Shown: positions 7,739-14,507 of the stretch, one piece after another
Position numbering within the stretch: position 1 is the first letter of the stretch
Layout of the letters: the number at the start of each line of letters is the position of its first letter
Assembly: GCA_016765235.1 (NCBI GenBank)
Contig: JAESQH010000217.1
Location: 1-15,998 of the forward strand
DNA: 15,998 bases
Source of the DNA: Paracoccaceae bacterium
Lineage (GTDB): Bacteria > Pseudomonadota > Alphaproteobacteria > Rhodobacterales > Rhodobacteraceae
Direction of reading: 5' to 3'
The notes under the pieces: model-generated
Databases searched by the model: none
What the model was told of the DNA's origin: nothing
The model's input: the letters and a program-made list of their open reading frames with translations, nothing else
Program-made: the position numbers and the translations under genes

Positions 7739-7767
7739 ATGTTCTCTTTTTATTCTCTTTCTGTCAA
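7739..7767 (-). promoter_or_regulatory. Candidate promoter of the small membrane-peptide ORF
   Basis: On the - strand a perfect TTGACA (7767-7762) is followed after 17 bases by GAACAT (7744-7739), a weak -10 hexamer. Transcription would start near 7732, leaving a leader of about 34 nt. The -35 directly abuts the LexA-type box, so bound repressor would block polymerase. Confidence 0.5.
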
Positions 7768-7782
7768 GAACAAATTAAGAAC
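7768..7782 (-). promoter_or_regulatory. LexA (SOS) box, alphaproteobacterial type
   Basis: The - strand reads GTTC-TTAATTT-GTTC, a perfect match to the GTTC-N7-GTTC operator of alphaproteobacterial LexA with an AT-rich spacer. It lies 29 bases past the recG stop and immediately upstream of a TTGACA. Eight fixed bases should occur about 0.5 times by chance on both strands of 16 kb, so position and promoter context carry the case. Confidence 0.6.
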
Positions 7783-7789
7783 TTTATGC

Positions 7790-7820
7790 GTTGGGCGTTT
7801 GTAGCGGCGATTCACCCAAC
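7790..7820. repeat. Inverted repeat spanning the recG stop codon
   Basis: GTTGGGCG (7790-7797) and CACCCAAC (7813-7820) pair over 8 positions (one G-U in RNA) around a 15-base loop. On the - strand it starts in the last recG codons. No T-run follows, so it may stabilise the recG 3' end rather than act as an intrinsic terminator. Confidence 0.5.
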
Positions 7821-9905
7821 GGATAAAAGACGAATCGCCTTATCCTGCTCCATCAAATACAGCAGCGTTCGAACGGCTTGACCGCGTTCAGTTTCCAACT
7901 TCGGGTCCGTTTGAAGAAACATGCGCGCATCATCTTGGGCAATTTTCATCAAATCTGCCTGTGCCTCAAGATCCGCAACCCTGAAGCGCGGCAGGCCGGA
8001 TTGCGCGACGCCCAGCAAATCGCCCGCCCCCCTTAGGCGCAAATCTTCTTCAGCGATCCGAAAACCGTCATTGGTTTCACGCATAATCGATAATCTCGCC
8101 TGCGCAGATTTTCCTAATCGACGGCTGTAAAGCAATAAACAAGTCGAGGCGTCATTTCCGCGGCCAACACGCCCACGCAATTGATGCAACTGTGCCAACC
8201 CGAAATGCTCGGCCTGTTCAATCACGATAATTGTTGCTGTTGGAACATCAACGCCAACCTCGATCACGGTGGTTGCGACAAGTAATTTCGTACGCCCGGC
8301 GATGAAGTCTCCCATCGCCTTATCTTTTTCCGATGGCCGCATTTGACCGTGAACCAGCCCTACGTTTTCCTCACCCAAGGCCGCTCGAAGATGTTTGAAA
8401 CGGTTCTCAGCCGCGGTCATTTCGACCACCTCGGATTCCCCCACCAGCGGGCAAACCCAATAGGCTTGCCGACCATCAGAAATCGCCGCGCGCAGACGAT
8501 CCACAACCTGATCCAAGCGCCCCGCCGAGACCATTACAGTTTCTATCGGCTTTCGCCCCGGTGGTTTTTCATCAAGAACAGAGATGTCCATATCCCCGTA
8601 ATGCGCCAACGTCAAGGATCGCGGAATCGGCGTCGCCGTCATCACCAAAATATCAACCGCCTGACCTTTAGCCCCGAGATCCATTCGTTGTTGAACACCG
8701 AAGCGATGCTGTTCATCGATTATTGCCAAACGAAGATCATATAATTTCACGTCTTTTTGGAATAGTGCGTGTGTTCCGACCATAATCTGTATTTCGCCAG
8801 ATGCGAGCGCTTTTAATTTCGTAGCACGATCTTTTCCTTTGTCGCGCCCCGTTAACAGCTCCAACCGTACCCCGGCGGATTCGGCCAATGGGCGTAATCC
8901 GGCGAGGTGTTGTCGTGCCAAAATCTCGGTCGGGGCCATCATCACCGCCTGTCCGCCATCTTCTACCGCCGTTAGCATAGTCATGAAAGCAACCAGTGTT
9001 TTCCCAGATCCAACATCGCCCTGAAGCAACCGGTTCATGCGAATTGGTTTGCCCATATCCTCTTGAATTTCCCCAATCGCCCGCGTCTGCGCCCCTGTCG
9101 GGCTAAACGGCAGGGCGCGCAAAACATGCTTTTGAAGCCTCCCGTCGCCGTGAGTTTCCAACCCTTTCGCCCGCCGAACGCTGGCGCGTGCAATCGCCAA
9201 AGTGATTTGATGGGCGAACAATTCGTCATATGCCAGCCTTTCCCGAACTCCCGAACTGGAAGAAATATCCGCCGCCCCTTGCGGTGAATGTGCTTGCGTT
9301 AACGCTTGGCGCCAATCAGGCCAACTGCGGTCCGTTTTCAAATTTTGATCCCCCCACTCGGGCAAATCAATTGCACGATCCAACGCAGAACGCGTGGCAC
9401 GGTACATCAGTTTCTGACTGATCCCTGCGGTCAACGGATAAACGGGCTCAAACGGTGGTAGATTAGCATTTTCGTCAACGCGCAAAATATGGTCAGGGTG
9501 TACCATTTGCGCTAATCCGTCGAATACCTCGACTTTTCCCGAAACCAACCGTTTCTCACCCACCGGCAAGTTTTTTTGCACCCAGTCTTCGCGGGCGTGA
9601 AAGAATACTAACTGGAAATCCATCTCGGCGTCTCGTACCATCACGCGATACGGTCGCCCGCGCCCGGTTGGCCGCTGATGCGCGCCAATTTCAATCTCAA
9701 CTGTAGCAATAGTAGGGAAAACCAAACCTTTAAGGCTGGCGCGAGGTCGACGATCAACGCATCCATGCGGGAGCGTAAACAACAAATCACGCGGTCGCTC
9801 GACAGCCATATTGGCGAAGTTTTGCGCAGATTTCGGCCCAACACCATCCAGCGCCGTAAGTTCAGCAAACAATGGAAACAGAATCTCGGGTCGCGAATGT
9901 GTCAT
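7812..9905 (-). CDS. recG: ATP-dependent DNA helicase RecG
   Basis: A 697-residue RecG of normal length. The N-terminal OB-fold wedge region (about 1-250) contains the GVGPKSAQNF helix-hairpin-like motif. The superfamily 2 helicase motor follows, with Walker A GDVGSGKT (296-303), Walker B DEQHRFG (397-403), motif III TATPIPRS (423-430) and motif VI QLRGRVGRG. The C-terminal GDLLGVAQSGLPRFRVAD belongs to the conserved translocation region. RecG reverses stalled replication forks and branch-migrates Holliday junctions and R-loops. The ATG lies 31 bases after the ligA stop with a weak AGGG site, so ligA-recG probably form an operon. It is followed by the LexA-type box and small ORF. I see no SOS box upstream of recG or ligA themselves. 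Confidence 0.97.
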   Translation of the reverse strand: MTHSRPEILFPLFAELTALDGVGPKSAQNFANMAVERPRDLLFTLPHGCVDRRPRASLKGLVFPTIATVEIEIGAHQRPTGRGRPYRVMVRDAEMDFQLVFFHAREDWVQKNLPVGEKRLVSGKVEVFDGLAQMVHPDHILRVDENANLPPFEPVYPLTAGISQKLMYRATRSALDRAIDLPEWGDQNLKTDRSWPDWRQALTQAHSPQGAADISSSSGVRERLAYDELFAHQITLAIARASVRRAKGLETHGDGRLQKHVLRALPFSPTGAQTRAIGEIQEDMGKPIRMNRLLQGDVGSGKTLVAFMTMLTAVEDGGQAVMMAPTEILARQHLAGLRPLAESAGVRLELLTGRDKGKDRATKLKALASGEIQIMVGTHALFQKDVKLYDLRLAIIDEQHRFGVQQRMDLGAKGQAVDILVMTATPIPRSLTLAHYGDMDISVLDEKPPGRKPIETVMVSAGRLDQVVDRLRAAISDGRQAYWVCPLVGESEVVEMTAAENRFKHLRAALGEENVGLVHGQMRPSEKDKAMGDFIAGRTKLLVATTVIEVGVDVPTATIIVIEQAEHFGLAQLHQLRGRVGRGNDASTCLLLYSRRLGKSAQARLSIMRETNDGFRIAEEDLRLRGAGDLLGVAQSGLPRFRVADLEAQADLMKIAQDDARMFLQTDPKLETERGQAVRTLLYLMEQDKAIRLLSVG

Positions 9906-9936
9906 GGCCCTATTTCACGCGACATTTGCGTTAGGA

Positions 9937-12054
9937 TCAACCAATAAGGGCCAACCATTCATCTTCACTTAACACTTTAACACCAAGATCTTCGGCTTTC
10001 TTGCGCTTGGAGCCAGCGCCCGGACCCGCCACAACTATATCGGTTTTGGCGGAAACCGATCCCGAAACTTTCGCGCCGAGGCTCTCCGCTTTCGCTTTCG
10101 CCTCGGCCCTCGTCATCTTTTCCAACGTTCCTGTAAACACGACAATCTTACCGCCAACTTTACTACCTTCAATTGTCGGCGCAGCAACATCAATGATCTG
10201 AAGGTGCTTTACTAGATTCTGGAGTGCCGCACGCGTTTTAGACTCGTGAAAATAATCAACCAGTGTCGCGGCCATAACGCCCCCCACACCGTCAATCGCG
10301 TTCAACGAATCCCAGTCCGGGCCATTGTGATCACGTGCATTTTCCATTGCTTCGTTGAAGGTATCCCATGATCCGTAATGTCTGGCCAATGTCAGTGCGG
10401 AACTCTCGCCAACATGGCGGATTCCAAGTGCAAAAATTAACCGATTTAGCGAAATATGTTCTTTGGATTTGATCGCATCAAACAGTTTTTGCGCTGACTT
10501 CGCGCCCCAACCTTCAAAGTTTTGGAGTTGCTGAAGATTTCCCGATCCAATCCGATCATTAAGCGTAAAGATGTCGGCTGGTGCCTTCACCCACTGGTCC
10601 ATATAAAACGTCTCTATCTGCTTTGCTCCTAATCCATCTATATCGAATGCGGCCTTTGACACAAAATGTTTCAGCTTTTCGACCGCCTGTGCCGGACAAA
10701 TTAGCCCACCTGTGCAACGCGCGACGGCTTCGCCTTCCTCACGAATGGCATCCGAGCCACACTCGGGACAAATACTTGGAAATACATAGAGTTGCGAGTT
10801 GATCTTACGGCGGCTTAAGTCCACATCCTTGATTTTCGGGATAACGTCTCCGGCGCGATAAACTGTAACCCAATCTCCGATCCGAATGTCGCGCCCGTCG
10901 CGAATCGGTTTACCAAAACTGTCGCGACCTGCGATGTAATCTTCGTTATGGAGCGTCGCATTTGACACAACCACCCCTCCGACCGTCACAGGTTTTAGGC
11001 GCGCCACTGGCGAAAGCGCGCCCGTTCGACCGACTTGAATTTCGATATCTTCAATGATGGTTTGTGCCAATTCGGCGGGAAACTTGTGGGCAATCGCCCA
11101 TCTAGGTGTATTTGTTCTAAACCCCAGTCGGGATTGCAATGCCAAGTCGTTAACCTTGTAGACCACCCCGTCAATATCGTAGCCCAAGGTCGCGCGATCG
11201 CGTTCAATCTTTGCATAATGTTTGATCAAATCTTTTGGAGATTCGCATATTTGCATCAACGGGTTGGTCGAAAATCCTAACTCTGACAGGCGCTGTATTA
11301 GACCCGACTGTGTATCTGCTAAAACTTCTGAAACCTCCCCCAACGCATAAGCAAAGAAGTGCAATGGGCGTGATTTAGTGATTTCACTATCGAGTTGTCG
11401 CAACGATCCAGCCGCCGCATTTCTTGGATTGGCAAAAGGTTTGGAGTCGTTCAAAATCTGGTTGTCGTTCAACTTCGTAAAATCCACATGACTCATATAA
11501 ACTTCACCGCGCACTTCCAGGATTTCTGGCGCGCCAGTTATTTCTGCCGGAATATCACCAAGCGTTAGCGCATTCGCCGTAACGTTTTCCCCAACTTCGC
11601 CGTCCCCTCGTGTAGCGGCCTGAACCAATTTTCCGGTCTCATACCGCAACGACAATGAAAGCCCGTCAATTTTTGGTTCGGCCGTGTATTCCAAAAGTTG
11701 GTCATCCGAGGTATTCAAAAATTTACGAATTCGTACATCAAAATCCGCGACGTCTTCATCCGTAAACGCGTTGCCAAGCGACATCATCGCAACCGCGTGT
11801 TTAACTTTGGAAAAACCGGATGAAACCGGAGCACCCACTTTGTCTGAAGGACTATCTCTACGTTTTAACGAGGGAAAAAGAGCCTCTATTTCCTCGTTAC
11901 GTTTCTTTAGCGTATCATATTCCGCATCCGATATTTCCGGCGTATCATTCCGGTGATATGCAATATCAGCCTCCGCCATAGCCTTGGCCAAGCGTTTCAA
12001 TTCAGCAATTGCCTGTTGCTTATTTAACAACTTCACTTCTGTTTGCGCGGCCAT
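9937..12054 (-). CDS. ligA: NAD-dependent DNA ligase
   Basis: A 705-residue LigA with the full domain set. Domain Ia (about 10-70) contains DTPEISDAEYDTL, which binds NMN. The nucleotidyltransferase motif KxDG has adenylated Lys128 (EPKIDGLSL). An OB fold follows. The four-cysteine zinc finger is Cys429, Cys432, Cys447 and Cys453, with exactly the 3-15-6 spacing of E. coli LigA. Helix-hairpin-helix repeats come next, and a C-terminal BRCT domain spans about 634-705 (KIVVFTGTLEKMTRAEAK). It seals nicks between Okazaki fragments and after excision repair, using NAD as adenylate donor. The start is supported by AAGGGG shortly upstream. It follows ctrA by 58 bases on the same strand with no terminator that I can see, so read-through from ctrA is possible. 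Confidence 0.98.
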   Translation of the reverse strand: MAAQTEVKLLNKQQAIAELKRLAKAMAEADIAYHRNDTPEISDAEYDTLKKRNEEIEALFPSLKRRDSPSDKVGAPVSSGFSKVKHAVAMMSLGNAFTDEDVADFDVRIRKFLNTSDDQLLEYTAEPKIDGLSLSLRYETGKLVQAATRGDGEVGENVTANALTLGDIPAEITGAPEILEVRGEVYMSHVDFTKLNDNQILNDSKPFANPRNAAAGSLRQLDSEITKSRPLHFFAYALGEVSEVLADTQSGLIQRLSELGFSTNPLMQICESPKDLIKHYAKIERDRATLGYDIDGVVYKVNDLALQSRLGFRTNTPRWAIAHKFPAELAQTIIEDIEIQVGRTGALSPVARLKPVTVGGVVVSNATLHNEDYIAGRDSFGKPIRDGRDIRIGDWVTVYRAGDVIPKIKDVDLSRRKINSQLYVFPSICPECGSDAIREEGEAVARCTGGLICPAQAVEKLKHFVSKAAFDIDGLGAKQIETFYMDQWVKAPADIFTLNDRIGSGNLQQLQNFEGWGAKSAQKLFDAIKSKEHISLNRLIFALGIRHVGESSALTLARHYGSWDTFNEAMENARDHNGPDWDSLNAIDGVGGVMAATLVDYFHESKTRAALQNLVKHLQIIDVAAPTIEGSKVGGKIVVFTGTLEKMTRAEAKAKAESLGAKVSGSVSAKTDIVVAGPGAGSKRKKAEDLGVKVLSEDEWLALIG

Positions 12055-12112
12055 TTCATCCCCTTGTGTTACGAAAGGAATAGGCCGCTAACAGGCATAC
12101 GTCCAGTGGGTT

Positions 12113-12820
12113 CTACACAGCGATTTTGTGTTCCAACGGCATTTCTATAGGATTTCTCAGAACATACCCTCGACCCCAAACTGTTTCGATATAGTTTTCA
12201 CCATCCAGGTTATTCGACAGCTTTTTGCGAAGTTTGCAGATAAAAACATCAATGATTTTCAGTTCCGGCTCGTCCATGCCACCATATAAATGGTTAAGGA
12301 ACATTTCTTTCGTCAATGTCGTCCCCTTACGAAGCGACAAAAGTTCGAGCATTTGGTATTCTTTACCCGTCAGATGCATTGGCTCATCATCAATAGACAC
12401 CGTTTTGGCATCGAGGTTAACTTTTATACGCCCGGTTTCAATAATCGACTGGGCATGCCCTTTGGATCGCCGAACAATTGCGTGAATGCGGGCCACCAAT
12501 TCCTCGCGGTGGAACGGTTTCGTCAGATAATCATCCGCCCCAAACCCGAAACCTTTAATTTTGCTTTCCGGGTCGTCTATACCGGATAGAATTAGAATAG
12601 GAGTATCTACTTTCGCCAACCTGAGTTGTCTTAGCACTTCATGCCCGTTCATATCGGGCAAATTCAGATCCAATAGAATAATGTCATAATCATACAACTT
12701 GGCGAGATCGATGCTCTCTTCCCCCAAATCCGTCGCGTAAACATTCAAATTTGCGCTGGCGAGCATCATTTCAATGCTTTTGGAGGTTGCTGGATCATCT
12801 TCTACTAACAAAACACGCAT
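12113..12820 (-). CDS. ctrA: Cell-cycle master response regulator CtrA
   Basis: From the ATG at 12820 this is 235 residues beginning MRVLLVEDDPATSKSIEMM, matching CtrA. The receiver domain has the acidic pocket ED-D, phospho-acceptor Asp51 (LLDLNLPDMNG) and the TKPF lysine. The winged-helix OmpR-type DNA-binding domain contains the near-invariant CtrA recognition region (LTGKEYQMLELLSLRKGTTL, then MDEPELKIIDVFICKLRKKL). CtrA is phosphorylated through CckA-ChpT and binds TTAA-N7-TTAA boxes. In Rhodobacterales it is often dispensable and controls motility, gene-transfer-agent release and cell-cycle genes. The ribosome site AAGGAA lies 8 bases upstream. The C-terminus (EMPLEHKIAV) is not the Ala-Ala end used for ClpXP turnover in Caulobacter (NAA). 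The gene follows sciP on the same strand. Confidence 0.97.
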   Translation of the reverse strand: MRVLLVEDDPATSKSIEMMLASANLNVYATDLGEESIDLAKLYDYDIILLDLNLPDMNGHEVLRQLRLAKVDTPILILSGIDDPESKIKGFGFGADDYLTKPFHREELVARIHAIVRRSKGHAQSIIETGRIKVNLDAKTVSIDDEPMHLTGKEYQMLELLSLRKGTTLTKEMFLNHLYGGMDEPELKIIDVFICKLRKKLSNNLDGENYIETVWGRGYVLRNPIEMPLEHKIAV

Positions 12821-12863
12821 ACACAAATTTCCTTATATAAAGCGGCCCCAGCCGATCCTTCAT

Positions 12864-12896
12864 ACTATATTAGTAAAAAGGTTAACCAGAAGTTAC
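12864..12896 (-). promoter_or_regulatory. ctrA promoter with CtrA box over the -35 region
   Basis: On the - strand a TATAGT -10 (12869-12864) lies 12 bases from a CtrA-like box, read on + as TTAA-CCAGAAG-TTAC (12882-12896), one base off TTAA-N7-TTAA. No good -35 hexamer is present. A box over the -35 position is the arrangement of CtrA-activated promoters, so autoregulation is likely. No GANTC (CcrM) site occurs in this 103-base gap. Confidence 0.6.
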
Positions 12897-12923
12897 CAAC
12901 TTTAGGTTGAATGTAAACTCCCC

Positions 12924-13202
12924 TTATAGTTGTCTATATTTTTTCAGGTGTGTAACACGCAATCCACTGCGCCCATGTTCCAACATCGCGGATTGCCATG
13001 AATTGTATTCCTCTTCAGAGAGGTTATACATTTCGCAAGCTTCCTCCAGACTAAGCAGTCCGGCAGTAACCGCCAATACCACCGTAACCTTTCGCCGTAT
13101 CACCCATCGCCGCGTCGTTTTTGGCGGCAAATCTCCGCGTGTTAAAACCGTGCCGTCTGGCAGTTTCACAAAGCTCGGTCCGTCAATTTTCTTAATAAGC
13201 AT
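12924..13202 (-). CDS. sciP: SciP-like CtrA inhibitory protein (DUF1153)
   Basis: A 92-residue DUF1153 protein. The family core TTRRWVIRRKVTVVLAV is followed by GLLSLEEACEMYNLSEEEYN, which forms a helix-turn-helix (about 45-72), and the C-terminus is basic (HLKKYRQL). Caulobacter SciP has the same size and core. It binds CtrA and DNA to block CtrA-dependent transcription in G1. The ATG has AGAGGG a few bases upstream. It precedes ctrA by 103 bases on the same strand, whereas in Caulobacter the two genes are apart. Adjacency to its target regulator supports the assignment. A CtrA-box-like site lies 44-58 bases upstream of the start, suggesting feedback control. The family call is strong; inhibition of CtrA in this organism is inferred. 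Confidence 0.92.
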   Translation of the reverse strand: MLIKKIDGPSFVKLPDGTVLTRGDLPPKTTRRWVIRRKVTVVLAVTAGLLSLEEACEMYNLSEEEYNSWQSAMLEHGRSGLRVTHLKKYRQL

Positions 13203-13245
13203 AGCGCCCTCTCTCTTTACCCACGCCCAACATCGGCCCCGTAAG

Positions 13246-13260
13246 TTAACCAGAGGTAAA
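13246..13260. promoter_or_regulatory. CtrA-box-like site between sciP and mnmA
   Basis: TTAA-CCAGAGG-TAAA is a good first half-site with a 3-of-4 second half. It shares the 10-mer GTTAACCAGA with the ctrA promoter box. It lies 44-58 bases upstream of sciP and 8 bases before the likely mnmA -35, so it could serve either gene. Confidence 0.5.
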
Positions 13261-13268
13261 TCTGCCCC

Positions 13269-13296
13269 TTGTTAGTGTTTACATTTTTATTATATA
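13269..13296 (+). promoter_or_regulatory. Candidate sigma-70 promoter for mnmA
   Basis: TTGTTA (13269-13274) and TATATA (13291-13296) are 16 bases apart, 24 bases before the mnmA ATG, leaving a short leader that carries the AGGAG ribosome site (13311-13315). Confidence 0.5.
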
Positions 13297-13320
13297 GCAA
13301 CCTATCTGACAGGAGCCTGA

Positions 13321-14454
13321 ATGACCCATCCAGTAAACAGCCTTGGCTTTGCCAAACCCGAAAGCGAAACCCGTGTGGTTGTGGCTATGTCCGGTGGCGT
13401 CGACAGCTCCGTTGTGGCCGCGAAACTCGCCCGTGAAGGTTATGACGTGGTTGGCGTGACGCTCCAACTTTATGACCACGGCGCGGCGCTGGCTAAAAAA
13501 GGCGCGTGTTGTGCTGGGCAGGATATTCACGATGCCCGCCGTGTGGCCGAAGAAATGGGTTTCCCGCATTACGTTCTGGATTATGAGAACAAATTCAAAG
13601 AGGCCGTTATAGACGAATTCGCCGATGCGTATCTTGCGGGCGCGACGCCTGTTCCCTGCATCCGTTGCAACGAAAAGGTCAAATTTCGCGATTTGCTGGA
13701 AACCGCCAAAGACTTGAACGCCGATTGCATGGCGACGGGTCACTATATTCAGCGTTATGAGGGTGACAAAGCCGAACTGCACATGGCCGCCGATCACACC
13801 CGCGATCAAAGCTATTTCCTGTTTACCACCAAACAGGATCAACTTGATTATCTACGCTTCCCACTGGGTCACCTGACCTCCAAAGCCGAGACCCACGCGC
13901 TCGCCGCTGAATTTGGGCTGGCGGTGGCTGACAAGCCCGACAGTCAGGATATCTGCTTTGTGCCAAACGGGTCTTATGCCGCCGTTATTGAAAAACTGCG
14001 CCCCGGCGCGGCGGACCCCGGTGACATCGTTCATATGGACGGCGAAATCCTTGGCCAGCACAACGGCATCATTCATTATACCATAGGGCAGCGCCGTGGA
14101 CTTGGCATTGGCGGGCGTGAACCGCTTTATGTGGTCAAACTGGACCCTGATGCCAAACAGGTTATTGTCGGCCCGAAAGAGGCACTGGCGAAGCACCGGT
14201 TCTCCATCAACGAGATCAACTGGCTGGGCGACGAAGATTTCCAGACCGCTGCCGGAAATGGATGGGAGATGCGCGTAAAAGTGCGTTCAACCCGCCCACC
14301 CAAAACCGCGCGGATTTTCCCAACCGGCCCGAATAGCGCCGAAGTCGAACTTGAAATCCCCGAGGAAGGCGTTTCCCCCGGCCAAGCTTGCGTATTCTAT
14401 GCCCCTGACAGCACACGAATATTAGGTGGTGGCTGGATACAAAAAACCGCTTGA
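13321..14454 (+). CDS. mnmA: tRNA-uridine 2-sulfurtransferase (tRNA-specific 2-thiouridylase)
   Basis: A 377-residue MnmA. The PP-loop ATP-pyrophosphatase motif is SGGVDSS (24-30). Catalytic cysteines are Cys116 in VPCIRCNEKVKF and Cys212 in SQDICFVPNG, equivalent to E. coli Cys102 and Cys199. The ATGHY segment (138-142) and DQSYFL are also typical. A C-terminal beta-barrel with HYTIGQRRGLGIGG follows. It activates U34 of tRNA(Lys), tRNA(Glu) and tRNA(Gln) with ATP and transfers sulfur to form 2-thiouridine. A good AGGAG site lies 5 bases upstream of the ATG. It is divergent from sciP across 118 bases holding a CtrA-like box, so cell-cycle influence on its promoter is possible but unproven. 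Confidence 0.97.
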   Translation: MTHPVNSLGFAKPESETRVVVAMSGGVDSSVVAAKLAREGYDVVGVTLQLYDHGAALAKKGACCAGQDIHDARRVAEEMGFPHYVLDYENKFKEAVIDEFADAYLAGATPVPCIRCNEKVKFRDLLETAKDLNADCMATGHYIQRYEGDKAELHMAADHTRDQSYFLFTTKQDQLDYLRFPLGHLTSKAETHALAAEFGLAVADKPDSQDICFVPNGSYAAVIEKLRPGAADPGDIVHMDGEILGQHNGIIHYTIGQRRGLGIGGREPLYVVKLDPDAKQVIVGPKEALAKHRFSINEINWLGDEDFQTAAGNGWEMRVKVRSTRPPKTARIFPTGPNSAEVELEIPEEGVSPGQACVFYAPDSTRILGGGWIQKTA

Positions 14455-14479
14455 ACATCCTGCCAAACGTGGCACTCTT

Positions 14480-14497
14480 CGTTTAACCACTTAAACG
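14480..14497. repeat. Short perfect inverted repeat before the M20 peptidase gene
   Basis: CGTTTAA-CCAC-TTAAACG has 7-base arms and a 4-base centre. It ends inside the GGAG ribosome site (14497-14500) of the next gene. It could be an operator or a hairpin that partly masks the ribosome site. No T-run follows, so it is not a terminator for mnmA. Confidence 0.5.
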
Positions 14498-14507
14498 GAG
14501 TCTCGAC

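Noticed and set aside
7607..7804. 65-codon + strand ORF with a hydrophobic stretch in the Fe-S gene to recG gap
   Set aside because: It is antisense to the small - strand ORF, has no clear ribosome site, runs across the SOS-type box and its -35, and has no promoter of its own. The - strand reading has a complete set of signals.
7790..7820. Stem-loop at the recG stop as an intrinsic terminator
   Set aside because: No T-run follows on either strand and the loop is 15 bases, so termination by this hairpin alone is unlikely.
12821..12826. TTG at 12826 as an upstream start of ctrA (adding Met-Cys)
   Set aside because: The ATG at 12820 gives the canonical CtrA N-terminus and Asp51 numbering, and has a well-spaced AAGGAA site.
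13289..13294. Perfect TATAAT on the - strand as the sciP promoter
   Set aside because: No -35-like hexamer is found at 16-18 bases and it would give a leader near 80 nt. It overlaps the + strand AT-rich mnmA -10, which explains it.
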